Shown here piece by piece: positions 10,646 through 23,109 of a DNA stretch of 64,000 bases. The notes beneath the pieces are model-generated. The model worked only from the letters and a program-made list of their open reading frames with translations. It did not search any database and was not told the origin of the DNA. The translations under genes and the position numbers were made by a program. The stretch lies in contig CM056573.1 of NCBI GenBank assembly GCA_029721435.1, positions 120,179,947-120,243,946 of the forward strand, written 5' to 3'. Source of the stretch: Gymnothorax reevesii. Its lineage: Eukaryota; Chordata; Actinopteri; Anguilliformes; Muraenidae. Position 1 is the first letter of the stretch. Every line of letters begins with the position of its first letter.

Positions 10646-12905
10646 AACAACTGCTGCGCACCCGGGGGACACCAGTCGCGACCGACTGGACTGCATCTAG
10701 TATTGAAAAACCAAAATTGTTCATTTTATACCGCTCTAACTTAGTATGCAAATTATATACAACATGTCTCAAGTTCTCTCAACGTGTAAATGACGGGATT
10801 TGAATAGTTAAAATGAATAGAAAAATGGCCTTTTGACATTCTTTCACTCTGTAGAAACCAATTTGAATTACCTGTAACCACTATTGGTCAGAAATATTGA
10901 TCAAATTTGAACAGACTGTATACTACATCTTTGGGACATAATTAGCCTCGTACCCCACTCCTAAATGGCTGTGGCCAGGTGGCAGACCAGTTGAGTCTCA
11001 GGTTCACTTAAACCCTGGCTGCTTTTAGTGGTTTTAAGTATTTTCCCAAATCTCTGTGTTGTTCATGCAACAAGCCTGACCTGCACTCTCTCGCGCTGGT
11101 TTAAAGGACCACCAAAAGTCCAGGGGCCCCTCTTGAAAAGGCCAAGGTTTAAAGACACTATGAAATGGAAGCTGTTGGAGAGAAAACTCCTGCAGTATGA
11201 TACAAATCTAGCAAAACAAACTGTATGGCGGGAACTTTGAAAGGGTAGGAAGTTAATATGAGTGACGATAGATGTGAAACCTCAAATATAAAATGCTGCA
11301 GGGAGGACTTTGTTCGGGGCAGGGGGAAATAGATTATTGACATTTCAATTTAAGCAATATTATATTGGTTCCAGTTTTGATGTAAAACAACTGATAACCA
11401 GCGGCATAATATCAAAAGTAACTTTTTTCCTTTTAAGTGGTAAAATTCATAGCAGTGTAGTTTTGCCATTTTACTCTCTGAGTGTTTTTCAGAATTGACA
11501 AAATTGAGGAAAATTTTGCTTTCATTTCAGCTTGTTTTAACAAGATTGTAAACACCTACATCAGCGCTGAAGCAGGCGATTTCTTGTAACTACTAGTAAT
11601 TTGCCAGAAACTGGCTTTTGAACACAAACTGCTTTTCATATTGCACCATACTATACTATACAGGGTAAAGTAGGATTTAAACGTCATCAGTACTGATTTA
11701 GGTTCACTAAGTACTATTTATGAATATTCACAATGGTTAAATGGCAATGGCGTGGAAATTTGTCCAGTATGCAGTTAACACACTGACATTCTGTTTTTGC
11801 GAACTCTAATAAAACTACAATAAGACTACCATTATGATAGAAGGCACTAATGAATCTTGTTGTCTGCAAACATACCTGTTAAATGCTGAAGTTAATCTGG
11901 GTTTGCAAGCGGTAGATCCTGGGTAAGGTTTGCGCACAGCGTCGTAGCTCCCCTTGTGATTTTAGACACAGCATTGTGCAGATCTCTGTTGCAGGCGCAC
12001 AGACTTTTGCTGTGTACGCAGAGATAGTAGTGTGGGGCAGAGCTGGTCTGGAGCTGTGAGTGAGTGTGTTCGGTGGGGGGTGGCTGCCTGTGGCCGGGTT
12101 GTGGGTTTGTTGGGGGTTGGGGGGGGGCGGCTGGAGAAAGTGTAGCCTACAGCTCTGGCTCCTCCAGGCCAGGGACCCTACAGCCTTCAGTCCCTCCCCC
12201 CTGCCCTGCACCACACCAGGCAGGGACACACCGGGAGAATCCCCCCGCCAGTGCCTGGGTTCCAAGGGCCTCTCCCCTCAGCAGCAGTCCAAACCGCTGT
12301 CCGTCAGCCTGACAGATCTGTGCCGACATCGCCACTAGAGGAAAACAGCGCCGAGCAGGGAATGGAGGCCGTGGCATTATGTGCCCTGAGTTAATGCTAG
12401 TCAAGCTATTTTTTTTTAATATGACGACGCAGAGGACTGGGGTATAATTAATTTGATTATCAGATGAGCAAATACAGTTGACAGCGGAAGATTAAAGAAA
12501 AATGAAATATTTATTAAAAATTGTACCACACGTGGGTGTTCTGCATGCCCGCGAGGACGGTTTATTTAAAAACTAAAGGCAATCAAGCAAGAGATAAAAT
12601 AATAATAAATGAATAATAAGCAGGTTCTGGTAAAAATCCCACTGCTTGTCAAATGCAGGTCTGATTTTTGAGTGACGACTGGAATGATTGAATTTACAGT
12701 ATCAGAACGTGCTCCCCTTCTCTCTGCGTAATTTATGAATGTCTTGGCATGTTAGCGTGTTGTGCTATTTTCACTGTCCTCCCGAGTCTAAACAGAACAG
12801 CGCGACCTTACGTTATTTACTGATGCGCTTATATTTTGTGTTTTCTGTGTTACTTTGCCTTCCTTTAGCCCTTTTGCTGACTACACATTTTATGCTGTGT
12901 TTCAG

Positions 12906-13041
12906 AGCTCTGTTTTGCCCCATGCTAGCTGTCCTTGCCTGCGGTCTATGGGCAGAATGACTGAAGAGGAAGAGTATGGTGATGAGGCTGACACCCAGGG
13001 AGGAGCCGTACGCTCTGACCTTAAATGTCATGGTGACTGTG
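12906..13041 (+). CDS. dph6: dph6 exon: acidic linker between AANH and RidA-like domain 1
   Basis: The acceptor is GTGTTTCAG ending at 12905 and the donor GTGAGA starts at 13042. The exon enters in phase 0 and leaves in phase 1. It encodes 45 residues that begin SSVLPHASC, continuing the preceding KMS in the way human DPH6 continues with SSVPDNYRTS. An acidic low-complexity run (TEEEEYGDEADTQ) follows. No domain is apparent, and the segment probably acts as a flexible linker. The phases fit the neighbouring exons exactly, which is the main support for the exon because its sequence is poorly conserved. Confidence 0.85.
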
Positions 13042-13670
13042 GTGAGACGCATTTTTATGAGACGCATAGCTCCTCGCTTGTTTAAACCTTACATTTCAAA
13101 CTGGGCTCTCGCTCCGTAGAAAACGTCTTTACCCCCATGTATGTGGGCACGAAGCACGACTACAAAAATAGTTTATTTTAGACCTTTAGTTTACCATTTT
13201 TTTCTGCTTAGAAAATACTAGAAAATAATGCCATTTTCAAGATGTATGTACATTTATATGTATCAGTAGTGTGTTTGATATCTCGGCTTCAAATGGCGAA
13301 ATGTATTGTGAAAGAAGAGCTTAAAACATTCATTGGTTTGTGATGACATTCTGCGTGTGCATTAATAATGATGTAACTCACCCCTATGTCTTAAATTTAA
13401 AACCATTAACAACCCCAAATGACTTCCATTCATTTTCTCCCGCCAGTAATGGGCTGCAAATTCCAACGTAGTATAATTACCCACAATGTAGAGCGCAGCC
13501 ATTTAAAATGAATGAAATACCTGCTAAATGTAAACACAACTCATTTTTCTTAGCATTAGAGCTAATGCTAACAAGTGATGTTTGCACTTGTCATTAACGG
13601 GCATTTTTTTACACTGTTTTCTTCTCACTGTTCAAAGAGCTGCTTCCGACATGTTCAGTCAGGACCGCAG
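13042..13670 (+). other. dph6: dph6 intron (629 bp)
   Basis: This short intron lies between the GTGAGA donor and the CCGCAG acceptor. I see no repeat or gene in it apart from AT-rich stretches. Confidence 0.8.
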
Positions 13671-13763
13671 GGGGGTATCAGTGGCTTTGTGGCATCTCTG
13701 GACCTCATTGTGACCAACCAGATATCCAGAACCAAATGAGGCAGGCTTGTACGCTGTTGCAAG
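13671..13763 (+). CDS. dph6: dph6 exon: first strands of RidA-like domain 1
   Basis: The acceptor is GGACCGCAG ending at 13670, and the donor GTATGC starts at 13764. The exon enters and leaves in phase 1 and is 93 bases long, so skipping it would keep the frame. The peptide GGYQWLCGISG is followed by QNQMRQACTLLQ, the start and first helix of the RidA-like fold, matching the sequence type GGYQWLSGI and an F/L-rich helix in long DPH6 proteins. It joins the next exon through a split Ala codon to give LLQAEVQKMGLELKH. The polypyrimidine tract is weak near the acceptor, with the T-rich part 40-60 bases upstream. Confidence 0.9.
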
Positions 13764-15160
13764 GTATGCTGGGAAAATATGTATTGGGCCGGACTCAAAA
13801 AATTCTCAAACAACGTGCCAATGCTTGAAAACGACACCGTTCTGAAATCTCTTTCCACATGAAACATTGTGTTTTCACAAAAAAAAAAAAAAAATCACAG
13901 AAATTTAAATAATCCATGTCTGCCCCAATCAGATGAGAACGACAGATTTCACACACTTCTTAGGGAAGAGCACAGGATTACCTTTTATGGGGAAACCCTG
14001 AAGAATTTGTTGAACTGAAGCTTCTAGCCCTTTCTGAGGTTCAGCGTTTGAAAGCTGTCAGTTCCTAAAGAGGGAAAACCCCATTCTGCTGAAGTCACTC
14101 TTTTACAGTATCTCCGTGTTGTGTTTGTAAAATGCACTTTATAGATGCATATTGGGACGGGGCTCTTTGTTCTGTCGCCCTCCTTTAAATTTTGAAAAGA
14201 ACAGCGAGTCTGTCGGGCCCCCGACCGTAAGAAAGTGCTGGGGCGCGACTGCAAAAGCGGGGACAGACACTTCAAATTATGAGCGAGAGGAGGGAAACCG
14301 TTTCTTCAAAACACACACTGGGAGGCCCCGGTTTTTTGCCCGCAGAAGTCGTAAAGCGCATGCTTTAGCGGAGCGTCTTTCTCTGTGGAAAACTGGGAGA
14401 GAGGAGCTAAAGATGAAAAGCATATTTAATGTTTATCATCTTATTTCGCTGCATAGCCCTGCTCCTCGTCGAGACAATATTAAACAAGTTAATATTTAAT
14501 GAACAACCTCTTTTGTCTGGCGTAACCCGTGTGAAGCGCAACGAAAAGCTGTTATCTGGGAAAAGAGGGGGAAAAAAAACAAACTCGGTCCCTTTTCTAG
14601 CAGTGGTGAGGAGAGAGGCTTCACACGCGCAATCTTGTCTTCCCTGTATCTATCAGTATGAAAACCAGGGCACTCACTTTCCGTGATTGCCTCCCAGTGT
14701 GCGTAACTGATGTACATTGAAGTAGCTCTATAATACCCTCTTCTGTCACTGCGGCTTGTCAGAAATCAATGTTGCTTATTGAAAATTAATATGCATTTTG
14801 AGCCGAGCTAGAAATCACAAAGTTGGCTCCGAGAATGAATATCATTGACTTTTGAAATGGATTTTGGTTCCATCTGAAATTAATTGGCAGAATTGGGGAT
14901 TGGAGGGAATAGTTTGCAGAAATTTTGTGTGCTCCAAAGAACATGGAAAGCGACAATGACTACCAATGCCTGAAACTGCTACTTGGTTTGAGCGAAGTGG
15001 ATGCAAATGCCCACAAATTAAAACTGACAGGTTCTAACCTTATATTCATTGTTTTCAAATTCAATATGCTGAAGTAGTTGGCCAAAAACGCTGACATTGT
15101 GTTACTGTTCAAATTCTTGTGAAGTGCAGTGTGTGTGATGGTGTGCTGTTATCTCTGCAG
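13764..15160 (+). other. dph6: dph6 intron (1.4 kb)
   Basis: This intron contains a short poly-A run near 13880-13894 and otherwise unique-looking sequence. I recognise no mobile element. Confidence 0.75.
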
Positions 15161-15290
15161 CTGAAGTGCAGAAGATGGGTTTGGAGCTGAAGCACATTGT
15201 CCTGGTGCATCTCTATGTGCAGAGCATGGCGAGCTTCAGGGCCCAGAACTCAGTTTACCAGTCCTACTTTGGGTTGAATCCTCCTGCCAG
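15161..15290 (+). CDS. dph6: dph6 exon: core of RidA-like domain 1
   Basis: The acceptor is TTATCTCTGCAG ending at 15160 and the donor is GTATTT at 15291. The exon encodes EVQKMGLELKHIVLVHLYVQ followed by SMASFRAQNSVYQSYFGLNPPA, which is the central helix and strand of a RidA/YjgF-like module. It ends after two bases of the Arg codon that corresponds to the conserved RidA active-site arginine (PPAR). It enters in phase 1 and leaves in phase 2. The amino-acid match to the DPH6 C-terminal module is strong. Confidence 0.95.
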
Positions 15291-15406
15291 GTATTTTCAA
15301 ATCAGAATTTTCAAAGAGATGAATACTTGATGCGTAAGAGGTTCTGCTGTCTGTACAGACAGATAGCACCATTTCTCATGGCTCTCCCATGTGTCCGCGC
15401 CCCAAG
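15291..15406 (+). other. dph6: dph6 intron (116 bp), splits the RidA arginine codon
   Basis: This is the shortest intron of the gene. It runs from GTATTT to an acceptor CCCCAAG at 15400-15406 with a T/C-rich tract before it. It interrupts the Arg codon AG|G. Confidence 0.85.
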
Positions 15407-15584
15407 GGTGTGCGTGGAGGCACCGTTACCCCCAGGACAGCTGCTTCAGATGGACTGTCTCCTTCACGACTGGGTCAGAAGCGCAGAGGAGGATGACACC
15501 TCTCATCACAAGCACACCATGCATGTCCAGAGCCTGTCCCATTGGGCCCCTGCTAACATTGGCCCTTACAGCCAGGCCATAAAG
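15407..15584 (+). CDS. dph6: dph6 exon: end of RidA-like domain 1 and start of RidA-like domain 2
   Basis: The exon begins with the last base of the split Arg codon and then reads VCVEAPLPPGQLLQMDCLLH. This aligns by eye with the RidA signature PARSCVEVARLP and its following strand. A short acidic linker (RSAEEDDTSHHKHT) leads into VQSLSHWAPANIGPYSQAIK, the typical N-terminal motif of a second RidA-like module. The donor GTATGG starts at 15585 and the exon leaves in phase 0. The 59 full codons contain no stop. Confidence 0.95.
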
Positions 15585-17026
15585 GTATGGACCATAATGT
15601 TGCCCCTGGGGGACACTGAGAGCCAGGAGATATGGGTCAAATCTTGGCTGAGAGCCAAAAAAGGGAAGAAATTCAGGCCGACCAATAGTCTATTCCACTG
15701 TACAGAATAGGCAAGGTGTATGTCTCTTTATAACAACTTTGACAACATTTTTGGGTATGACCCAATAGTTCTCTGGAGTTTGGATTAGAATATTATTTCC
15801 TGAGGGAGGCAATACTTCAAACCTTAACATCCCCTAACCCTAGTCCCAGCCCCCCCAAAATGGGTCTTGTTGCCTGAAAATTGCCAGTAAATGTCCGCAA
15901 ATATAATACGTAAGATTTACCGTAAGTGCTGGGAAAGGTTGGTCATGAATAAAGATGGCTTGGAAGTAAATACCATAGATGGCATTCCTGAAAGAGCAGA
16001 GCGGGACTGAGAACCGTAATGAATATGCAGCGTTTCCTGCACTGACCTTGTGAGCATGGACAGAATAAAGATGCCCTGGCTCCCGGCGAACACTGTGTTC
16101 TGTCTGTCCGCCGTACCGGTGAGCTGGCTTTGCAGCGAGGGGTAAATGGAGATCACTTGCTGATGTGTACAGTGTAGTCCATAGGCATTTGAAGTGTCAC
16201 GCTGTCACGTAAAAATATAAATGGATGTAAATATCTGTTAATGAAAGCTTGAGTGTTCCTTGTATTCATTGTTTTCAAGTCCATTGCCTTGGAGCATGGA
16301 GCCAAAGCACAAAATCTGTGCCAGTGCCCAAATGCTTGTGGTCTGTAGTGTGCCCCGCTTTCCATTTAAGTATTTTAAAACTCGAGCATGTGGGTGTGTG
16401 TGTTTCAGAGAGGGGAAAAAAATTCTGAAAAGCCTGTGGGATTTCTATTTAATCTGTGATTTGATGCAAAAGCAAATGGCTAATGCCGCTCCAAGGGAAA
16501 GCACTAGAGCTCCTGGTGTGGTGCCATGCACAGGGAGGCTGTGTGTACACTTAGCAATGGGATTACATTCGTCAGGTTACTGTCAGCAGTGCGCCAGCCC
16601 CTCGAGTTTCCAACGAGCTCCAGCCTCCCTCTCCTTCCAGATCAGATGCAGTAAAACACTCATATCTGACGCTGAGTAGATTGCATTTCCTCTCCCAATG
16701 TGGCCTCTTCCTTTTATGCCGTCTCATAAATAAAAACGATCTTACGCTGTGGAAAAGGGTTTTGAAATTTAGCCATTCAGATGGCAGCAAATGTTTCCTG
16801 ATTTTCTACCTTGTGAAAAAACCCGGCGTGTCTCAAAAGATGAATCGATCATTTCAAGTGCCCGCGATTTCCAGAACATAACGTCTCTCCCTTGACGGTT
16901 TATTTTACACACTCCAGCTATTTATTCTTCACCTAGTGTGCTATGCCGTTTGCTGGCCATCCCACTCTTATCGCTGAGATTACTTCTTGCCTTCCGTCCT
17001 ACAGTCAGGATAGCCTTCCTTTACTG

Positions 17027-17263
17027 TAGAGCTGGGTGTTTTGATATTATATCAGTATCATGAAATAAGACAAGATATTCTATGGAATTTTTAACCCTTA
17101 GTGCGCCAAATGCAGCTATTGTTGGTAATTGATGTATGATATCAAAATCAAAGGTATTGAAAATCTATTTTGTGGCTCCCTGCAGTATCGCCGCGATATT
17201 GATGTTGAGGCATTTGGTCAAAAATGTCATGATATTTTGTATTATCCATGTCACCCTGCCCTA
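17027..17263. mobile_element. Possible hAT-type MITE, about 237 bp
   Basis: The left end TAGAGCTGGGTG and the right end CACCCTGCCCTA are imperfect inverted repeats. CCTTCCTT occurs on both sides (17014-17021 and 17264-17271), which would be an 8-bp target duplication, but it is five bases away from the left end. The interior is AT-rich with GATATT repeats. Confidence 0.4.
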
Positions 17264-17369
17264 CCTTCCTTACGTGATATATGCTCCGGTTTCAGGTCCA
17301 ATTGACCTGAAATTAAGTTCAAATGAAAGTCTATTCAAGGTCTATTCAAGGATTGGGTAATTGGAGGAT

Positions 17370-17700
17370 TGGGGGCATTCGGGGATATGCCCCCAGCCGT
17401 CGCCTCCGACGGCATAAGCCTAGTTTGCTCTTGATTTGAGGTCAATCGGACAAATATTTCCAGAGATATGATAAAAACAGTGATTTTTTTAGTTTTTGGC
17501 CCCTGTTGGCCAATCTAGAAATTGTAAATTGTCCAAAATCGAATCAATTCTTCCTCTTGATGATACTTACTTATATGCAAAACATGAAATTTCTAATTGA
17601 AATATTACTGAAGTTATCGTGTTAACACGTAGGGTGGCGTGGCGGCGGTCGGACCAAAAACATAATATCCCTGAAACGGCGTTCGGGGATATAATTAATG
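17370..17700. repeat. Repeat-like segment bounded by CGGGGATAT
   Basis: TTCGGGGATAT occurs at both edges (about 17379 and 17684), and a palindromic CCGTCGCCTCCGACGG lies near the left edge. The interior resembles other unclassified repeats of the window in style. The family is not recognised. Confidence 0.35.
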
Positions 17701-19089
17701 TCAGTCATGTCACATTTGGTCCCATTCATTTCACTATAATCATGTAATATGAATGCTTGATGTATCAGGGGAGGATGGGGGTGTTAAAATGGTCCATAGA
17801 AAGGCATAAAGGAGCTGAGAGATTAGGTGATCACAGAAACCCCGAAAACTCTCAACACTGTCAGGTGTGACCAGTTTAATAACGCACAACTGTCAACTCT
17901 CACGCATTCGGCTTGTGTTTTAGTGGCATATTTACGTTCCTCTACTGTTGTCAGCAATTATTCAATCAACGCTTATGTAAGAGATTCTCGCATGGAATTT
18001 TAGTCCTTGTACATGGAGAGGTTGGAGGCAATGGAAATGCATAAAGACATTTCAAATGATCTTTTTTGATTTAAAGGATCTTGAAACACATGCATTGCTT
18101 GCAATCCCTGAATAAAGAAAAGTGTGAGACGTCCGTAGTTGTAATCGGTATGCGTTATAAATGAGAACTGGCCACATCTGATAATGTTGAGAGTTATTGG
18201 AGTTTCTGTAATGGTAATTTAAATGGATGATTGAAAACAGGTCGTGACCAATCATTAAATTTCAGGGATAGTTTGGAGCCTCACCTATCGCCAGTTCACC
18301 AGCCGCCACTGGTTTCTTTACTGGCTAAACTGGGAATCTGAGATCGGTCAAGCTGCGATTTATAACGACTAGGTTCAGATATACAAGATGACGGGAAGTA
18401 CATGTCAGGCAGTTTTTACTAGGCTGTCGTCCTGCTCAGCCTCGCTACGGCTTTTTAGCTATGTTATTGTGCTGGTTGGCCGATATTACTGGAGCAACCT
18501 GGGTGACGCAAATTACGGTTTTAGATGGATTGTTATTTCTGATTTGTGGTCAGTTCTTATATTTACCAAATTGATTTTTTTTTTCAATCATATATTTTGC
18601 ATTTGCAATGAATTATTCATGCAGAATCTTGCTCGTACTATACAGGGCATTTATATGAACATGACTGGAGCCGTGTGATGTGAACAAAACATTAAATTTG
18701 TATGGCATACTTAAAGAAAATTGGTTCTCTTCAGCTTATGGTAAAGTGAGCTTTTGTAAATGATTTTCTCGTTAATAATGCCTAGCTGCAATTCTGTCTC
18801 CTCATAATATAATTAGTTGCATTTGCTTTCCATCCAGAGCTTCATTCTGTTGCCTCGCTTGGCTTCCGTCCTCCTGGCCTCCCTCGTAATTTGGTCTGGC
18901 CACCTTTTTCAGCGCGCTGCGCACTTTAGCTTTTAGCGCGTCTCTCTCTTTAGCGATTGTCCCCAGCCTGCTCAGTTGTACTACAACTTCCTCTGAAACC
19001 ATTGATCTCTGTCCTGTGACTTTTGGGCACCTCCATGGAGATGCACCTTTTCACAGTAAATGTGCCTTTCTTCACATGCTAATGCTTCA

Positions 19090-19437
19090 TGTCATGGGGT
19101 CGGGCTGTAGCTATCGCTGTAGCTGCAGAGAGAGATGGTTGTGGGTTCAAATCCAAGCCGGGGCCTCTCTGTGTGGAGTTTGCATTTTCGCCCTGTGTTT
19201 GCAGGGGTTTCCTCTCACAGCGCAAAGACATGGATTTCAGACCCTGGATTGGAGACTTTAAATTGCCCACAGGTATGAGTATGTGAGTGAATGGTGTGTG
19301 ATCCCCGTGACGGATTAGGGGACTGTCCTGTGTGTGTGTTCCTGTCTTTCGGCCATTGTGTGCTGGGATAGGCGCCAGCTTTCCTCCCCGCGGCCCTGCC
19401 TGAGATTAGCTGAGCTGGAAAAAGGAAAGATAGATGG
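19090..19437 (+). mobile_element. tRNA-derived SINE (fish DANA-like), degenerate
   Basis: A B-box-like GGTTCAAATCC lies at 19145-19155 after a degenerate tRNA-like head. It is followed by the widespread fish SINE body (CTGTGTGGAGTTTGCATTTT, TTTCCTCTCACAGCGCAAAG, GGAGACTTTAAATTGCCCAC) and the tail GCTGGGATAGGCGCCAGC. The order and spacing fit DANA-type elements, which are typical of fish genomes. It is old and diverged. Confidence 0.75.
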
Positions 19438-19480
19438 TTTCCTACTGTATTTGAATGAAGGATGAAGATATAAGGATGTG

Positions 19481-19504
19481 ATATATATATATATATATAT
19501 ATAT
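19481..19504. repeat. (AT)n microsatellite
   Basis: Twelve uninterrupted AT dinucleotides directly after the SINE. Confidence 0.9.
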
Positions 19505-22500
19505 GATGTGCTGTTGTCAGTGAAAGTTTCTCCATCTCATATGAAAAACCATTTTTGAGGAACCCTGTTGAATGTATTTTTGATTACAGCAAGCAAGCTG
19601 CCCCTGGGAAATTTTGGCTGAAATTGTATTTGATGTAATTATTTTGGGGGGTGCAGCCTGACTGGGGTACGGCCGCTTCTTTATTCTCTTGTAATTGGTG
19701 GTGGCAGCCATTATTGCAGAATCCTCTCGTGCGCCGGCTATTGCATTTGCAGTGGATTTTGAAAATTGTCAAAGTGGACTTGTTACACGGCAGGGGAAAG
19801 TGAATCTGACGTCTGCAATTAGCGTCGGGGTGGGAGCGGCCAGTCGCTGCGGCGGAATTTGAATAATCTTCTTACGGGGGGTTAAATGTATTAAAACGAG
19901 GACCTGGACTGCTGTTTACTCTCTTGTTCGGGGGGGATGAAGGATCGGGTTTGATGCCGTCGGATCGTGCCATGGCTGAGCAGTGTGATCCACTGGGTGA
20001 GAAAAAAAATACCTCGGGGGCTTAAGTCTCAGGGGTGGCTTTACTAGTAGAGGAAAGCGGAAACAGAGCTTCCTTTGCGGCTTCGCGTGGTTTAGCGCTC
20101 CTATGGGGAATCGCCCTTGACCCTGCAAAAATCAAAATCCTGCAGTCAGCGCACCACTGTAGTATCTGATGGCGTTTTTGTCCTGTCGGAATGCACTGCG
20201 GCCGAGAGGACCAACCGACTTACGCGCTTTTCTCTGTCCCCTAGAATTACGCTGAAACAGCCGCCAATGGCAGCCGCATCCTCCGCAATCATCAGAGGAA
20301 GATAATTAGCTAAGAAAGCGTGGCTACGGAGTGTCTGGGAGGCCATGAGGTTCGGGTTCTTGGCGGTGGGGTGGGGGGGGGGGGGGTGTAGTGTGTACAG
20401 ATTAATTAGGACGTTTAACTTCATTTTTAATACAACGGAATTAATCCCATAAAAATGAGTGATCTCTGTGGAGCAGGCTGTCTGCCCCTGACGGTCCTTT
20501 TTTGGCATAATCTATTAAAATGCCACTTTTATCTCGCATCGCCCCTGTCACATTTTGCTGATTTTTTTTTTTTACCCCTCATAAACAGTGCCGATACTTC
20601 ATAAACGTCTCAATTTTCTAGTCTATTAACATTACTTCAGAAGCAGTTGATAAAAGAGTAGGGCACGCGTGAAATAATGCAGTAATAACAGGAAGTGCTG
20701 CAGGCTAGAACAGTGGGGCGAGAGGCTCCAGCAGGAAGAGACATTATCGGCCCCTAATAAAAGTACAAATGATCATTTTCAGTAATAGGGAGAAAAACAG
20801 GGCGCTCGTAAATGAGCGCATGATAAATGAAGCCGGCAGAATCTCAACCCAGCTCTGTATGGACTCTCTGCTACTAGTTTAGCAAAATGGTGTCTGTGTT
20901 TATACTTCCGCCACACACGGCTCAGGAAGCGTACTGTTTTCTGGTTGTCCACCCTTGCATGTGTCGGTCACTAGTATCTTATTCGCTCTATTTCTAATGA
21001 AGGATTGGAAGGATTTGTGATGTTAACTCAACACTGAGGTAATTGCATCAAAGGGCAAAGTCACATTAGGTCAGCTGCATGTAAGAGCCGAAGATCAACA
21101 TTTAGGGCGTACGACGCTATAGTATAAGGTCGGAGGCATAGCAGTCAACGCTTTGTGTTGGTTTCTGCCTTATTTTGAACTTGTTTATACTGCATTTTGT
21201 TAGAAGTGAATGTTATGGGAAGATGCATCTTGGTATTTTGGTGCAGTTTGTTAGTATTTGATTAAAAAGATCTGCAATTCCAGCATAGACGATTATGATG
21301 TGAGCGCCCGCGAAGTGAAAGTTGAAACTCTCTATTTTAGCCTCAAATTAAGTGTTTTCACATCCTCCAATGAACTTAAGCAGAGAGGCAAATAAAAATG
21401 CATACTGTTTGTCATATCCTTACCCACAAATTGGATTTATTTAATCCAATGGCAGTTTTAGCTCTCCTCGATCCGTGTGTGGTAATTTTGCGACTGCTCA
21501 CCTGCGTGTTCTCTGTGATTTGCCCATATGGGCCTTACTCAAGCCGGGGTATTGCTCGCCAAATTTTTCAGGGTCAGCCTTCGGCAATTGAACCTGTCAG
21601 ACCCTGCACACCCTGGTCGTGCACAGATGGAATGTTAATGTGCGGCCCTGGGGGGGGGAGGGGCCGCCGCGGTGGACACCTGTTTAGTCATGGGGGCCCT
21701 GTACCTGGCCTGCTTCCTCCAAAATAATAAGAAGCAGGGGTCAGGCGTGACTCAGCTGAATCTGACAGACAGGAAAGACAGTGAGACTTCAGACCGGAGA
21801 TGGCGGTTCGAAAGGCGACTGTTGTTGTTGAAAGGTTGCACCCAGGTGAATTTGTGGCGTCTGGCAAGTTTTATTTGGTGTGTACTGACTCCCATTGCAG
21901 TCTTCATTAATGCCTGTTCCTGTGAATTACCCGCAGGCAAGGCATACCTGCAAAATTACCCATCATGAGCTTGAGCCCTACCTCGTCATTTAAACAGAAC
22001 ATCCACCCCTGCCGCCAACGTTTAAACTAAACCCCCTGTCCCACTGTAAAGGCCGCAACCTTCCAGGAGTCAGTCTCGAGCATCTTCATCTCCTCAAATG
22101 ACTACAAATCTTTATTTTTCTCTTGAATAGAAAATATTTACATGTCTTAAGTTACTGTTCGCCTGACAGATGAACTTTTATTAGCCCATCGACTTATCTT
22201 GGAATGAGCTAAAATATCCAACGCCATTGCCAATATTTTATGTCTTTTTTTTTTTTTTTTAATAAAAACTACCATGTTAGTGCCCGTGAGCTTGTTGAAA
22301 TCTTGTGATCAGAAGGCAAAACCGCTTGCCTGCGTTTGCCTGGCTGGGTTGCAATTTTGTATAATCTTTGTGTTGGTCGCAGCAGTGGGCTAATAGGGAT
22401 TTCTCAGCACTGTTCGGTGCGCTATGCGGGTTTGATCGCTGTTCTTGAAATAAATCATGGATTTCCGAATCTAAAATGGGCTCTAAAATGAGGTTTCTTA

Positions 22501-23090
22501 TGATTTTTATGAATTGGCAGGGGGAGGTTTTCGATACAGGGCAATAGTTGAAGTGTACACCTAGTTGCAGTTGTGTACATTGCGTGATTGTCAAAATTTT
22601 CATGGACGTCTGTTCCTTCAGTTGAATAGAAAATATCAAAATTTGATTTCAAGGCTAACTATAAGGTACAAACGCTTACGATTTACATTTCTCGTATTAT
22701 ATTTATGGTGCATTACACAAAAATTGTCCATGGAATGTTATTGGAATTGTTATTATGTTATTGAAGCAGCATTGTGGAGATAAATTTTCTCAGCCCATAG
22801 TATTGCTGCAGCATCAAAAATAACCTTGCTGGGGTGAAATGGGCTTGCACTGTTGGTAGAAGGTTTTGTGAACGTCCTAACATTGCCAGTACTGACCAGC
22901 ATCATCGTCGGGACGGTCTGTGGCAGCCTGAGCCCTGGAACAAAGAACAAAAAGGAGAAAAGGAAGTGTTGAAAGTGTATGTGGGGCAGCACACAGGCCA
23001 CTGCCCCCAGAAAGGACGGGGGGGGAGCGACCACACATGTCTGGGGCATTGGTGAACGGCAGGGTGAGAGGTAATTATTCGTCTCTCATA

Positions 23091-23109
23091 CCCCCCCCCC
23101 CCCCCCCCC
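23091..23109. repeat. Poly-C run (19 C)
   Basis: An uninterrupted C tract, unusually long for vertebrate DNA. Its length may be uncertain in the assembly. Confidence 0.9.

Larger units (their letters stand above)
405..12905 (+). other. dph6: dph6 intron (12.5 kb), rich in mobile elements
   Basis: The intron runs from the GTGAGT donor at 405 to the TTTCAG acceptor ending at 12905. It contains the LTR-like, inverted-repeat, MITE, Tc1 and nested repeats listed separately. The stretches 405-1074, 2110-4920 (apart from an AAT run), 5204-6946, 10700-11900 and 12340-12905 showed no gene or repeat that I recognise. Positions 12040-12340 are GC-rich with open frames on both strands but have no recognisable protein. 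Confidence 0.85.

Noticed and set aside
12060..12404. Overlapping open frames on both strands in GC-rich DNA
   Set aside because: Composition-driven: proline/glycine-rich peptides without a family, and the dph6 frame passes over this region by splicing.
13042..15160. Direct joining of exon 12906-13041 to exon 15161-15290
   Set aside because: The frame would be kept, but the RidA-like domain would lack its first strands. The exon at 13671-13763 supplies them with matching phases, so it is included in the main model.
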